Shown here piece by piece: positions 1-10,800 of a stretch of 64,000 nt of DNA. Below the pieces are notes generated by a model that was given only the letters and a program-made list of their open reading frames with translations, made no database searches and was not told the DNA's origin. Position 1 is the stretch's first letter; each line of letters starts with the position of its first letter. The translations under genes and the position numbers were made by a program. Source of the stretch: Ascidia mentula (taxonomy: Eukaryota; Chordata; Ascidiacea; Phlebobranchia; Ascidiidae); NCBI GenBank assembly GCA_947561715.1, contig OX387198.1, positions 7,316,001 to 7,380,000 on the forward strand, written 5' to 3'.

Positions 1-901
1 CCATTCCATGTTCGCGGTTTGCTATTTAAAGTCGTTGTTTCGGTTTTAAATCAACAAACGTTTACGATTCCTGGAATCCATTTCAGCGCAAAGTATCGTT
101 TATACGAGCCAGCATCCGTAACTAGGAGACTAATTGCACTTATTTCGCGCACAAGTTTCCTCTATCCAGGCCCAAGCCCCGTAATTTCTTCGGTTCTGTG
201 GTTTCACCCAACTCGGCTTTTGCACACGCGTTCTAAGGAGTATTTATAGATGTATAAAAGTGTTCGGCTACCTATCTAATCATTGAGCCCTTTTGGGGAA
301 ATTTTGCTGGTTTTGTTGCTTCCGGCCGATTTATTCTGGGAAAGCAAGGAATCAGCGGTACACTGTTTTTTATTTTGGTTTTAAATTGTTTGGGTTGGTG
401 GAGCTAAATTGCCAGTTGCAAAAGTGCAATCACTTCACTCATCCTAAAACAGCGTATAGACTGACAAAATTGGCGTGCATTTGGTCAAAGTCTAGCTGAT
501 GAGGGATAGGTCATAAAACGTCGATATCTATGCTCAAAAACACACTGCATAAAAGCAACACGATCATTGTTATGCCTTGTTTGCGAAAAATCTGTCCAAA
601 ACACGTTTTTTTTTCGACGCCGAGGCGAGCGAATTCAAATCGATTCGAGAATTCTTTGTGAGCAAACACCTGAACGCAACAATGCTCTCGCGCCTTTTTT
701 CGGCTTCTCTCTCCCGCTCGCGTATTCTCCCCAGGGCAACGTACGCAAGAACGTTGCCACGCAAATGACGTTGACGCAAATGCGTCGACATGCTCCGCTT
801 GTTCTGCGAAGGTCTTACGCACGGGCGCTCCGGCGGCACGCAAGCGCCTGGGTCGTTTCGTCCGCTTGTGCGCTTCACATTCTGCGCTCGTCTTTTTTGG
901 G

Positions 902-909
902 TATAAATA
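902..909 (+). promoter_or_regulatory. Candidate distal TATA box upstream of FOS
   Basis: A perfect TATAAATA lies about 1 kb upstream of the FOS start codon, after a T-rich run. It could serve an alternative upstream FOS promoter. No first exon can be tied to it. The rest of 1-1500 holds no convincing coding sequence; short open frames there overlap on both strands and resemble no family I recognise. Confidence 0.3.
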
Positions 910-1531
910 GATCGATCTTGACACAGGTCGCTTGTTTGTTTATAGATTTGACCCAGCGGGACAAATTGTTGACAAAACTTGTCAAATTAACGACTTGTAC
1001 ATTTCTGTTTCGGATATGCCCTGTGAGCTTCCGACGCAATTCAAAATAAATTATTAATGCTTGAGACAAAATGCCCTTTGAAAATGCATAGTCGCAATTT
1101 AAATTAGGTTCGTGTAAAGTTTGACTGTAAATTTTGGTTCATGTGAAGTTTGAAATTTTTACTCCTTGCCCAAGTTTGCAATACCCTATTACCGACACAC
1201 ATAAACCCTGCCGTATATTACCCAAACGGTTAATACCCCGTCTGACCCATTTGCGTATATTAGGTCAGCTTCTATTTTTAGACAAAACTTTTAATGCGAG
1301 AAAGGGTCAAGCAAAGCGGCTACGGCGTCAAAGCAAACAAATATCCGTCGTTGGGCCCTTTGTGCGACGAGACGACAACGTCTGAATCTCCGACCATGGG
1401 AGAAACCGCCTCCTGCCTTTCTCTCTCTCACTGACGTGCATCGTTTCTACGCTGCGTAAACCTTCTCGTCGACTTGCGTCAATGCGAGAGAGTCGGGTCG
1501 GAGGAAGAAGGCTCTAAAAATCGACGTTTTA

Positions 1532-1537
1532 TATAAA
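1532..1537 (+). promoter_or_regulatory. FOS: FOS TATA box
   Basis: TATAAA sits about 380 bases upstream of the FOS ATG. Transcription would be expected to start near 1560, giving a leader of about 350 bases. A strong TATA box fits an immediate-early gene. Upstream (1250-1500) are TGACGT half-sites and an A/T-rich MEF2-like stretch, but I see no perfect CArG box. Confidence 0.6.
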
Positions 1538-1594
1538 GGTGTGCGCGAGTTTCAGGAGTCGTGCAAGTGTCAATACCAACCCATAGCTGAAGGA

Positions 1595-1601
1595 TGAGTC
1601 A
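1595..1601 (+). promoter_or_regulatory. FOS: AP-1 site (TGAGTCA) in the FOS leader
   Basis: A perfect AP-1 consensus lies about 60 bases downstream of the TATA box, in the presumed 5' untranslated region. AP-1 is the Fos/Jun dimer, so this is a plausible autoregulatory site. The function is inference. Confidence 0.45.
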
Positions 1602-1913
1602 TACCCAACGGAAGAGCGTCGAAAACGTAGTATTGGAGAGAGAGGTTTATCCCTGGAGTAGATACCAGGTGGCGCCAGAGATTTAGCAGGGTTGACTATA
1701 TAATCTGATTACGTCAGAGTGATGTAATAGCGGGGAAAAACAGGAGGCAGTTGACGATTCTGCTCAAAATGGTTTCAGGTCGACTTACGTGAATGTATTT
1801 TTTAATCGCAGACGTTTGTTGTTAATTGAGATAAAAAATTGAACGTGTTATCTGTTTGTGATCGTCTCCGAGGAAGATCAATCCAACGTAAAGCGTAAAG
1901 CACTGATTGTTAC

Positions 1914-4900
1914 ATGACAGGAGTCGGAATGTTTCAAGAGCTCAGCCAGGTGTATGGCGAGAATGTTCCCAATCCTCATCACCAGCAAAGCTTCGAGAGC
2001 GACGACGGGTTCCAACCCCAAGCCGGATTCAACCTCAACCAGGTAGGAATAGCAGTTTTGAGACTTGCATTCAAACTGGATTAACACTCAGTGACTATAA
2101 CACAGAGTGTAACATATTATCGGAACAAATGGATTATTTTTATGGGTAATGCAGTTTGATTTCTATAGTGGGAGGCCACGAGTGCCACTCGCATCCGAGT
2201 CAGAGTAGGTAGTTTACGCGGTTCCCCAGGGTACCGGGAAAGCCGCGAATACAGTTAGCGCAATTGCTTTGTCGCCACCCGTCGCCAGTTTTGTAATGAC
2301 ATCACGCCGACTTGTTGTTTTTAGAAACTCAGTAACAAAAAAATCCCGAACTTAAATCCAAACCGCACGTAGTTTTCACTGTCCTAATATTAATACGATG
2401 TATTTTGAAAAACTAGTCGGTAAGAGGTCAAATAATTTGCTTGTTAAGCTTGCGTGGGCGGAAACCTTCCGGATGTTTTCCGACTTTGCGAAGTCGGAAA
2501 TGCCAATTCCGCCCACGTAAGAATGACAATGCACAGGTTCACTTATTGTGGTAAAATTTACCAACGGAGTTCGACAAAGCCCGTCGAGGCCCCACTATCG
2601 TACAGTAGACTCACATACGAGAAAATTCCAGTGCCTTCTTTTCGCGCGGCAACTCTCTCGGGCGTCTTTCTTTCCGACGCAACGCATAAACAGACGAACT
2701 TACGAAATCGCGAGCACAGTTCAGTTCAGCTCACCGAAGTTACGTAAAGCTGTTTTCGACACTCGAGTCGACGAGGAGTTGTTTGTCACACTCAAAAGTG
2801 GATTAGCGTCGAAATATCGACCACCTTCTTACTCTGCCAAGTGCAAGCCTAGCCAAAAGAAGAAAAAGCGCTATAAGCAAAAGGTGTGCATTTTTTTGTT
2901 GGCAGTAAGGGTTTTTCGAAATCCCGCGACTGCCTAATTGGATATTAAGGCGTTGGTACTTTCCGATGACGTCATTATCTTGGAACAACAGGTCGAATGG
3001 CTTGCTGCGCAAAGAGTATAAATTCGAGTGCCTTAAATGGTCGTTAGGCGACAAAGCGATGAGGTTGCTTTAATGGCACCGCCGTTAGGGTTTGTAGTGT
3101 GCGCTCAGCCTGTGGGTGACTTGTCTGTTTTACCGGCGATAATAAGATAAGGATCGGCACCGCCTGTTGTGAACAAGAGTCGCGCGCCGCAAAATAATTT
3201 TAAACTCCCAACGCCAGGAAACCGGGGAGGGTCATTGAAACATTGGGACGAGTGCTTACTCCTTGTCGAAAATCTTTATTGGTCGAGGCGCCAATAAACG
3301 CGTCGCCATTGACTCGTAATCGCCTATTCGTTATGTACGAGGTTCAGGCCAAGTCGGAGTTACAAATTGAATGAATTACGGACAAGCAAGCTAGTAAAGA
3401 AAGCTCAGAATATTAATCGGCTAAAAATAGACGTGTTTTCCTGAAATAGTTACTTGGATAAAAATAAATAAAACAATGTTTTTGAAACAATAATTATAAG
3501 CCAACGAGATTTGCGCACAAAAAGTCGTGGACGTGGACACACAGCACGTGGACGCTTACTCTAAAGAGAAAGGCAACTGTTCTTTGCTCCCCTCGAGGAG
3601 TATTGACGTCACCCATCCACTCTCTGTGCGTCGCCTAGTTGTTATCGCACTTCGGGTACTCCGCCGCGCCTATTTGTGTAGCGCTCAGCTGGCGAAAAGC
3701 GAACGTAGGAATGGTGCGCCTCTTGCGCAACACGAACCTAGGCCAAGGTCTGCTATTGTGGTTGTTTATCCCTTTTTCGCTGCGCCAGTTAAACTTTCGA
3801 AGCGTAACAAAGAATGCGGATGTACCAACGAACTTTAGCTCTTTATGAATGAAATTCCTTGCGAAAGAGGAATGCGGTTAGTCATCAGCCGAGTTCTACC
3901 GGTTCTCGCGAAACGTGAACCGCAGTGACCTAACCCATCCGCTGACATTTACTGGGGTCACAATCCCCATTCTTCCTAACATACCTCATAACTTTAACGC
4001 AGCTTTTGATGTTCGATCATTTACATTTGTTTGTCTTTTTCCAGGGTTACAGAGCCTACCCATACGGAAGTGTCCCAGAAGGCAACATTTCCACTCATTC
4101 GTTTCAATCTTCGTCGCCGGGCGTATTCGGAAGCTCGGGCGACGCGCGTCAGCTCTCACAACAACAACAGCAGATGATCGGCGTCCAAGGGGCCTACGGT
4201 GAATCGGGGAACGAAGCTCAGATGCCAGTGGCACATCCACACGATTTACCGACCGTGATCAACCGTCCCGACTTGCAGTGGCTTGTTACCACTAGCAACG
4301 TTGACATTCGCACTTTGACGCCACCCAGCACGGTCTCATCTCCTCACGTGGGTTTACCTCCTCTTTACCACAACCAATCATCTTCTCCCGGCCCAGTGGG
4401 CCACCACATCATAGATGAAAACAATCCGTCAGGGGTTACCATCAGTCATCACCAAATGCACCCACATTATCCAACCCAAGATCCACCGGCCCTTCAACGC
4501 ATGCCAAAGAGAACAACCATAACAGCGACGGGGCAGCCGAAGCCCAAAGGCACACCTGGCCGCAAAAGAAAAGTTCCTGACCACGAGGTAATCATCTCCA
4601 CCTGATTAAAGTTTATATAATCTCACTGAGATGGAAACAACCCATTGCTTAGTGGCGAGGAAATACCACCAGCCTAAAAACCGAAGTTCTAACAACTCTG
4701 TATTTTTGTTACAGCTTTCCCCAGCCGAGGCTACGAAGCGTCATATCCGCCGAGAGAGGAATAAGGTGGCGGCGGCCAAGTGCCGCAACAGGAGGCGAGA
4801 GCTCACCGACCGCCTTCAAGGCGAGACCGACCAATTGGAAGAAAGCCAGAACATTTTGCACCAAGAGATAATGACCCTGCAGCAGGAGAAGGAACACCTC

Positions 4901-5638
4901 GAGTTTATCTTGGCCGCCCACTCGCCCAACTGCAAAGCGGGATTGGCAGGCAACCCCGAAAGCCTAATGCAACACGACGATCACGGTATTATGAGGGAGT
5001 CCTCGTCAGGAGCGGGGATGCCGGAATTGTCTCTTGTTCCGCCTCCAGAAGTTATGGAAGAAACGCCCCAACACCACAGTTCCTATTTCTCTGTGCACGA
5101 CGCGCGCCAGCAGGAAGGGCGCCAGCAAGTTTCCGTAATCACCGCCGCACCCCCGAACACACGTCACAACGAGCCGTGCTATGACGTCAGCGCCGGGATC
5201 CAGGCGAGCGCAGGCAATCCAATAGCGACCGACCTTTCCCAGCACGGCCAGCAGGCGTATTCGGCATCGACGAGACGAAGTCAGTTCGCCAACATGACCT
5301 TGGACAGCTTGGAAAGTACCCTCAGCACCGAAGGATCGCTTAACACACCCGTGTGTACGTTGGCGACGCCGTCGGTTAGCACCGGAGTGTTTACTTTTCC
5401 AAGCACTCCTGGCATGACCTGCAGTACAGCCACAACCGACACGAACTTTCAGTTCAGCTCTTCGTCGCACGAGTATGCTCCACGGCTTCCAACCACACCC
5501 TCCTACTCCGGCAGCTTGGCGTTTTCAGCACTCCATGGACAGCCGTACAGTTGCGCAGCCGCTCACAGACGGAGCTCGTCGAGCGAAAGCCACCAGAGTC
5601 ACGACTCGGTGCAGTCTCCTAAGCTGCTCGCACTGTAG
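1914..5638 (+). CDS. FOS: FOS family bZIP transcription factor
   Basis: Coding exons are 1914-2042, 4045-4587 and 4715-5638, giving 531 residues. FOS dimerises with Jun proteins to form AP-1 in the nucleus and binds TGAGTCA-type sites. The basic region (about 232-252) includes [17 protein letters not shown] with the redox-sensitive cysteine at about 247. It is followed by a perfect leucine heptad (L258, L265, L272, L279, L286). The motif PDLQWLV in exon 2 and the C-terminal LLAL also match vertebrate FOS. The protein is longer than human FOS (380), mainly through S/T/P/Q-rich flanks. The start is the first ATG of the only open frame joining the exon 2 splice site; M6 is an alternative. Both introns are phase 0. 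From memory, these match vertebrate FOS introns 1 and 2, while the vertebrate intron inside the bZIP is absent. Residue 1-224 similarity is otherwise weak. Confidence 0.95.
2449..2521. repeat. Nested inverted repeat (double hairpin) in FOS intron 1
   Basis: Outer arms 2449-2462 and 2508-2521 differ at one position. An inner perfect 9-base hairpin lies at 2477-2485 / 2492-2500. The arms are GC-rich in an AT-rich intron. It could be a small foldback element, a paired transcription-factor site (GTGGGCGG resembles an EGR/Sp-type site, present in both orientations) or an RNA structure. Function unknown. Confidence 0.6.
2967..2974. promoter_or_regulatory. FOS: Palindromic CRE (TGACGTCA) in FOS intron 1
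   Basis: A perfect palindromic cAMP-response element, the first of two in the 2 kb first intron. CREB/ATF binding is known to drive FOS in vertebrates; use here is inferred. The rest of intron 1 (2043-4044) shows no coding sequence. Confidence 0.4.
3604..3611. promoter_or_regulatory. FOS: Second palindromic CRE in FOS intron 1
   Basis: A second perfect TGACGTCA, about 640 bases after the first. Two palindromic CREs in one intron suggest an intronic enhancer, which is not demonstrated here. Confidence 0.4.
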
Positions 5639-7075
5639 GAAGCTTATAGGAAGCTTTCGAAACTTGAACATTTATTTCTTTACTGCGTGGAGGCCGTGAA
5701 ATAGAGGAAGAGACAACAGAATACCGGCTTGACACGTTAGAACCTCTGTATCATCCAAGCGCTTGAAAAAGTTTATGTTAGCTTACTGACTCATCTATCG
5801 ATGCTTCTATAGTTCTGTCCCGTTACTTGCTTCGTGTAAATTGTCTGCAACGTGCGATCTCTTGACTGTGCCCCCAACATCAGATTTAAGGTGTAAATTA
5901 TTGAGTTTTTCAAGCTGTATGTGATGGTTCCTTTTCCATATCGCGAAAAGTGTAATATATTTATTTCGCGGGCTTCCGAAGTCACCGCAAAAAACTGCTT
6001 AAATGTTTTTGCTAAACTTTTGTCAAAATTAGTCTTGCCAGCTAACCGGTTACCAACTTTTCTGTACAATTTTTTATTTATTGCCGCTCAATTGCCGTAA
6101 AGATTCTCATTTTTTTAAAAAAACTTCGCTTTGTGACAATTGAAACATATTGGAGCCGCCTTTGCACGTTTTCTATCCTTTCTTTCCACATTCCTGTTTG
6201 GTCATCTGTTTTGTCTCGCCAACTAACAAAAGCGCCCGATTATTAAAGCACTCCGCAATTGAAAAGCCCGTTTGGAGCTATGGAGGTGATTGAATTGATT
6301 GGCAAACTGTTGTTGTCGCGAATGTCGTCTCACCGAGATGCGTTGAGTAAGGAGAAAAATCCAAGATACACAGAATGACTCTCTGCAAAATAAGTCTGTG
6401 GTAACAAACATAAAGCTAACAAAACACAACCACAGTACTCTTTTCCAAATTTTCCATTTTTCAAAACAACAATGCGTTTATTATATGTCACATTTGCCTG
6501 ACACAGCCCGTGGAGTTATTGACAGTGTCAAGTATCCTGCATACGTCATCGCAACACGTGATGTCACGTGAGTGCCTTCAGTGTTGTGACGTTGCACACG
6601 TTGTGATTGAACCACCCCCCAAAAATAACCCTCCAACCTCCCAAAAACTTTCCTTTACATCCACGTCACGTGTTGATTTTGACCAAAACTGCCTTGGCTT
6701 TCCTTGTAAATTATAGTGTTTGTAAATAACGCATCCACGGTAACATATTTATTTTTCTTTTAATCAGACGCTCGCCGTAGGTGTTGTTGTTGTTGTTGTT
6801 GTTGTTCGTGTTTTGTGCTGTTATCGCCCCTTGAGACGCTTGGTTGTTTGTTTTGTTTTGTTTTTTTCCAAACCTATTTTTCTTCTTACAAATTGCGTGG
6901 AATAAAACGCTATTATTTATATAAGCCAACTTGTGTCAACTTTGCCGTGAAAAAGGTTCGGCACGGGTCAAAACAATTTGTGGTCTCAAGTAGGGCCTAT
7001 CGCGTCAGACGGGGTCCCTGTTTACGCCAGGTTCCTATTTTTGCACCCTTGTTAGTCGGTTCCATTTACAATAAA
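5639..7075 (+). promoter_or_regulatory. FOS: FOS 3' untranslated region with AU-rich elements and poly(A) signals
   Basis: The region after the FOS stop is AT-rich and carries several ATTTA pentamers (near 5669, 5958, 6071, 6741 and 6912), typical of unstable immediate-early mRNAs. Candidate AATAAA signals are at 6901-6906 and 7070-7075. A pure (GTT)n run of about 24 bases occupies 6783-6806. Three CACGTG E-boxes lie at 6555, 6565 and 6667. The extent of the untranslated region is inferred from the poly(A) signals. Confidence 0.5.
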
Positions 7076-7687
7076 AGACGGCTTTCAATTTGTGAATTTT
7101 AACATAAATATATTTAGCGCATCTGTTTAGTGTTATTTAGTTGACATGGGCGCCCGACATTCGCGTAGGGATCGTTTTAAACGCACGAGGTTTTGAATCC
7201 AATCGGTCCCTTTGTTTGCGACGAATTATAGAAGCGGTGACGGTAACGGGAGCCCCGTGTAAACAGCAGTAGTTAGGAGAAATAGTTCTTTCAGGGTGCG
7301 GCAAATACGATAACACTGAAAACAGCGCTGGTCCACATAAAGCAATCTGAACCTCAGCTGTTAAGGTGCCTACTTTTGGCCCATGTTAAAGGATTGTCAA
7401 CAACACGTTTGTGGCGCACTCAGTACTTTCCATGTTGGTTTGAAAGTGACAAAAGATCTAAACCCAGTCGTGGTTATTCGACCGTGTCGACAAGATGACG
7501 TTTTGAGTGCACGTAGTGGTTTAAATTGGACATAGCAATCCGACTCCTGCCGGAAAGGGAGTTTCGTGATTCTGGAGCGCTCCGTCGGTCATTGGCCGAT
7601 GAGACAACTGAAATACCTCGCGTAAGTTTAGGGCAATGACGGCGGTCGTAAGTGGTGAGTGTTAGCATTCGTTTGTGAGCTGTAGGC

Positions 7688-7811
7688 TATAAAAGTTCAC
7701 GACTAATTTAAATCACTTCCAGGTCGGTTCAATATGAACATGAAAAACGCGCTAAAACCGAGTCAGCCAACGGCCAAAAAACTCCAAAGCAGTGTTTCTA
7801 GTAAGACTTAA
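7688..7811 (+). other. TATA box followed by a 25-codon open frame
   Basis: TATAAAAG at 7688-7695 precedes an ATG at 7734 by 46 bases. The frame encodes 25 residues, rich in lysine and serine, ending at 7811. A donor-like GTAAGA at 7801 could make this the first exon of a spliced gene, but no following exon was recognised. The product is unknown; it may be fortuitous. Confidence 0.2.
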
Positions 7812-10800
7812 TTTGTTTATGTAAAGTCAAAGCACAGTTTATAGGTAAAAACTTATACCACGATATAATTTACAATCTTGTACAATTTTATGGTGTCCTT
7901 TTCCTATGCGAAAAATACGGAGCGACATCGCGTTATGTCCTGACCACACACGAGACGGTTCTGCGAAGAATCGAAGCCACTTTAACAGCTGATAACTCTG
8001 CTTTTCCTAGTAAACGACGAAGTGTGACGTTTGTTTAATGAGAAAGACGTCAAACCTCGCACAACTCAGTGCCCATATCCACGGGTACCTATAGAAACAT
8101 CCACAGGGGGCATTTTATACGAAATGGAATCTCGAATGTTACGTGGGCGACAGTAAAATCCTGGCCCGAGGCAATGATTCGAGAGTTTACGGGAAAATAT
8201 CGTATACGTATTCGTTGTTTTTGTCTTCGTGCCAAGGTACAGCCGCGCCACATCTTGACAAAAATAGAGTTTTGGGTATCGTAAGAGAGTAAAAATATCG
8301 TTTGTAGTTCTGCGAAATATGGAAAAATATTTTTCTGCGGTGTTCGCGACTAAAACGCGACAAGATTCGCGGCTTTCATTATCGTATATCGTTTTTACAA
8401 ACTGTAAAAATAAAACATTAGTTAAATAAGGTATATACAAAATGGGTAATGCCACTATCAAACACGTGGCGAGTATTAGGCGAGAATCACTTTTTAATAG
8501 GTGATATTGTGGAGATTTTTCCTTGGTTTTGAGCCTATAGCTGTCGTCAACCCAAACAACTTCATGCGTGATGATGTACCATGCTGAAAAATGTTCGAAC
8601 TTTCCATGAGCGGTTTCGATAACGCTCAGCTGATGTTGCTGAGATACCCCGCAGCGTATTCTGCTTACTGTTAAGCGCACCCGATGGCGCAAGTTTTACT
8701 TCAAGTTTTCTTGTTTTGAGTTGTTTTTTTCCAGTGCAGTTACCGGGGCCAAGACGTTTTGAAAAAAAAGAGCTGATTTAAACACAAGCAAAGTAGATTA
8801 TATTTTACATTGATCGTTAAACTATTGAAAATACATGTGTAATAAGTCCAGTTTTAATAAAACTGAATACTCTTTATTGTGTATGAAACATGGTTGCTTG
8901 GATTTTGTTAGTCTAGTTCGAAAAAAGTTTCATAAACACTAAAAGCGTTGTTGTATAGTTCTCATAAACAGCAAAAGCATCGTTGAGTGTAAATTTGCAT
9001 ACGAGGAGTGCAAACAGGTTTCAGCAAGATATACAACAACGCTTGGAGCAAGAGAACAGTTTCGTTTACTCGAGACCGATGAAGAAATGTTCGCGGAATG
9101 TTAGCTGTCTTACCGCCCGAGTGGTGGCACGGGAACGCTTCCTCTTTGCGATATTTGCATGGCTGATCGTATTTGAACTGAGTTGACAGGAAAGATTAGA
9201 CTAAAACGAAAGCGATACGATACGACGCCACTTTTTGGTTTCGTTGATAAGGTACAAATGGCAACGACGAACGTTTGTGCCAACGACTGTATGGATATAA
9301 GTTGTGAGCAATCGCGTCTAATTTGAGATGTGGGAAAAATTGTCTTGTACCCCGTTATGATTAGGTCAAAAATTACCTAATATACTCAAATAAAAGCAGT
9401 CGATCTCCATATTCAAACAGATTATTTTGCTGAAACTCGTACCCATGTTGGCGTGTACCTCCACGCTGACACTATCTCTGAGCTGAACATGGAACTCCGC
9501 ATAGATTTGAATACAAGTACACACATTTTTATTACAACTAATTTCTTGGTGTTTGTGGCAGGTTCTGGTTCTACATTTAAAATTACGCAATGTTGTTGTC
9601 GAGACACTTGCAACTCGACGGCGCAATATTCCAATACAAACAAACAACTTCAATGAACATGTGTTCCAGAAAAAAGCTGTGACGTCATATTGAACAAGCG
9701 CGAGCATTGATTGTTACGCAATACCGTCGGCAAATATTGACTCGAGACACACAAGGGTCTGATGCGACGAAAAATGTCAACGTCAGCGTTTACAAAGGCA
9801 TTAGATTTAGCGTAAACCGACTGTAAAACCTGTTTTCGTGTCCTTCCGGGTCATTTCTTCCCAACCCCACAAGGTCAACCGAAGAAAAAAGCCGACTTTG
9901 CCAAAACAACGAACGGTATTGCGCCACGGTCGGGCGGGGTCGGAAACATGTTTTGCGGGGGTTTGACGAATGAGGAACGCAAACAATGATTTCCGGGCCA
10001 ACTGGTATGCGAACCTCGCCAAGTGAAATAAAGTGTCAATGATTTATGAAATAATAAATTCAACGCCATTTGTTTTTGAAGAGAAAAGATATTCGGAGAC
10101 CTTGCACCTACTTGGGGATATCGAAAAAATGTTTTCAAACAAACATGAACCCTATGCGATATAGTTGAGCGAAACCTGCACAATGCAACGATCAGTATAA
10201 TCTATTAGAAATCGGTTAATCCAGATTCGATTTGTCTGGATTTGGCGAAATTCCGGTTTGTCCGAAAACATTTGTTTCTTGTAAACAGTGATTACTAGGA
10301 CTGGTCTAAATTAATGCATTATCATCCAAGATACTAGTTTACAGAATATATATGTTTTGCCAAAATGGCATCACCAGTATTCTAAAAACAACAAACATAA
10401 ATAAAACAAGAGCAAACAGGATTGGAACCAAACGCACACATCCAGACCTACATATACTTTACATTTTTTGTGAAGGTTTTTGTAACTTGAAGACGCAATA
10501 TTCACTGTAACACGTGCTTCTGGGCAATTATTGCCCACAAAGTATTGGGCGACTGTTACGTCATGCGCGTAACCATGCAGGCGATTAGACAGTCAATATG
10601 TGACGATTGTAGATAGCAATGTAGTCAAGCAATGATCCAACTATTAGTATTTGTCATGAATCAAAATGTAACTTAATTGTGGTTTAGTGTACGAATGCAA
10701 AGCTGCAGCAGGAAAATCCCCTCTCCGCAAATTTTGAGATGTAAAAATTTCGAATCATTTGTAACCCTAACTTGGTACGAATTAGACTAATTTCCGGACA

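Noticed and set aside
8066..8692. 208-codon minus-strand open frame between FOS and RBBP6
   Set aside because: No recognisable domain, ordinary intergenic composition and no splice or promoter context.
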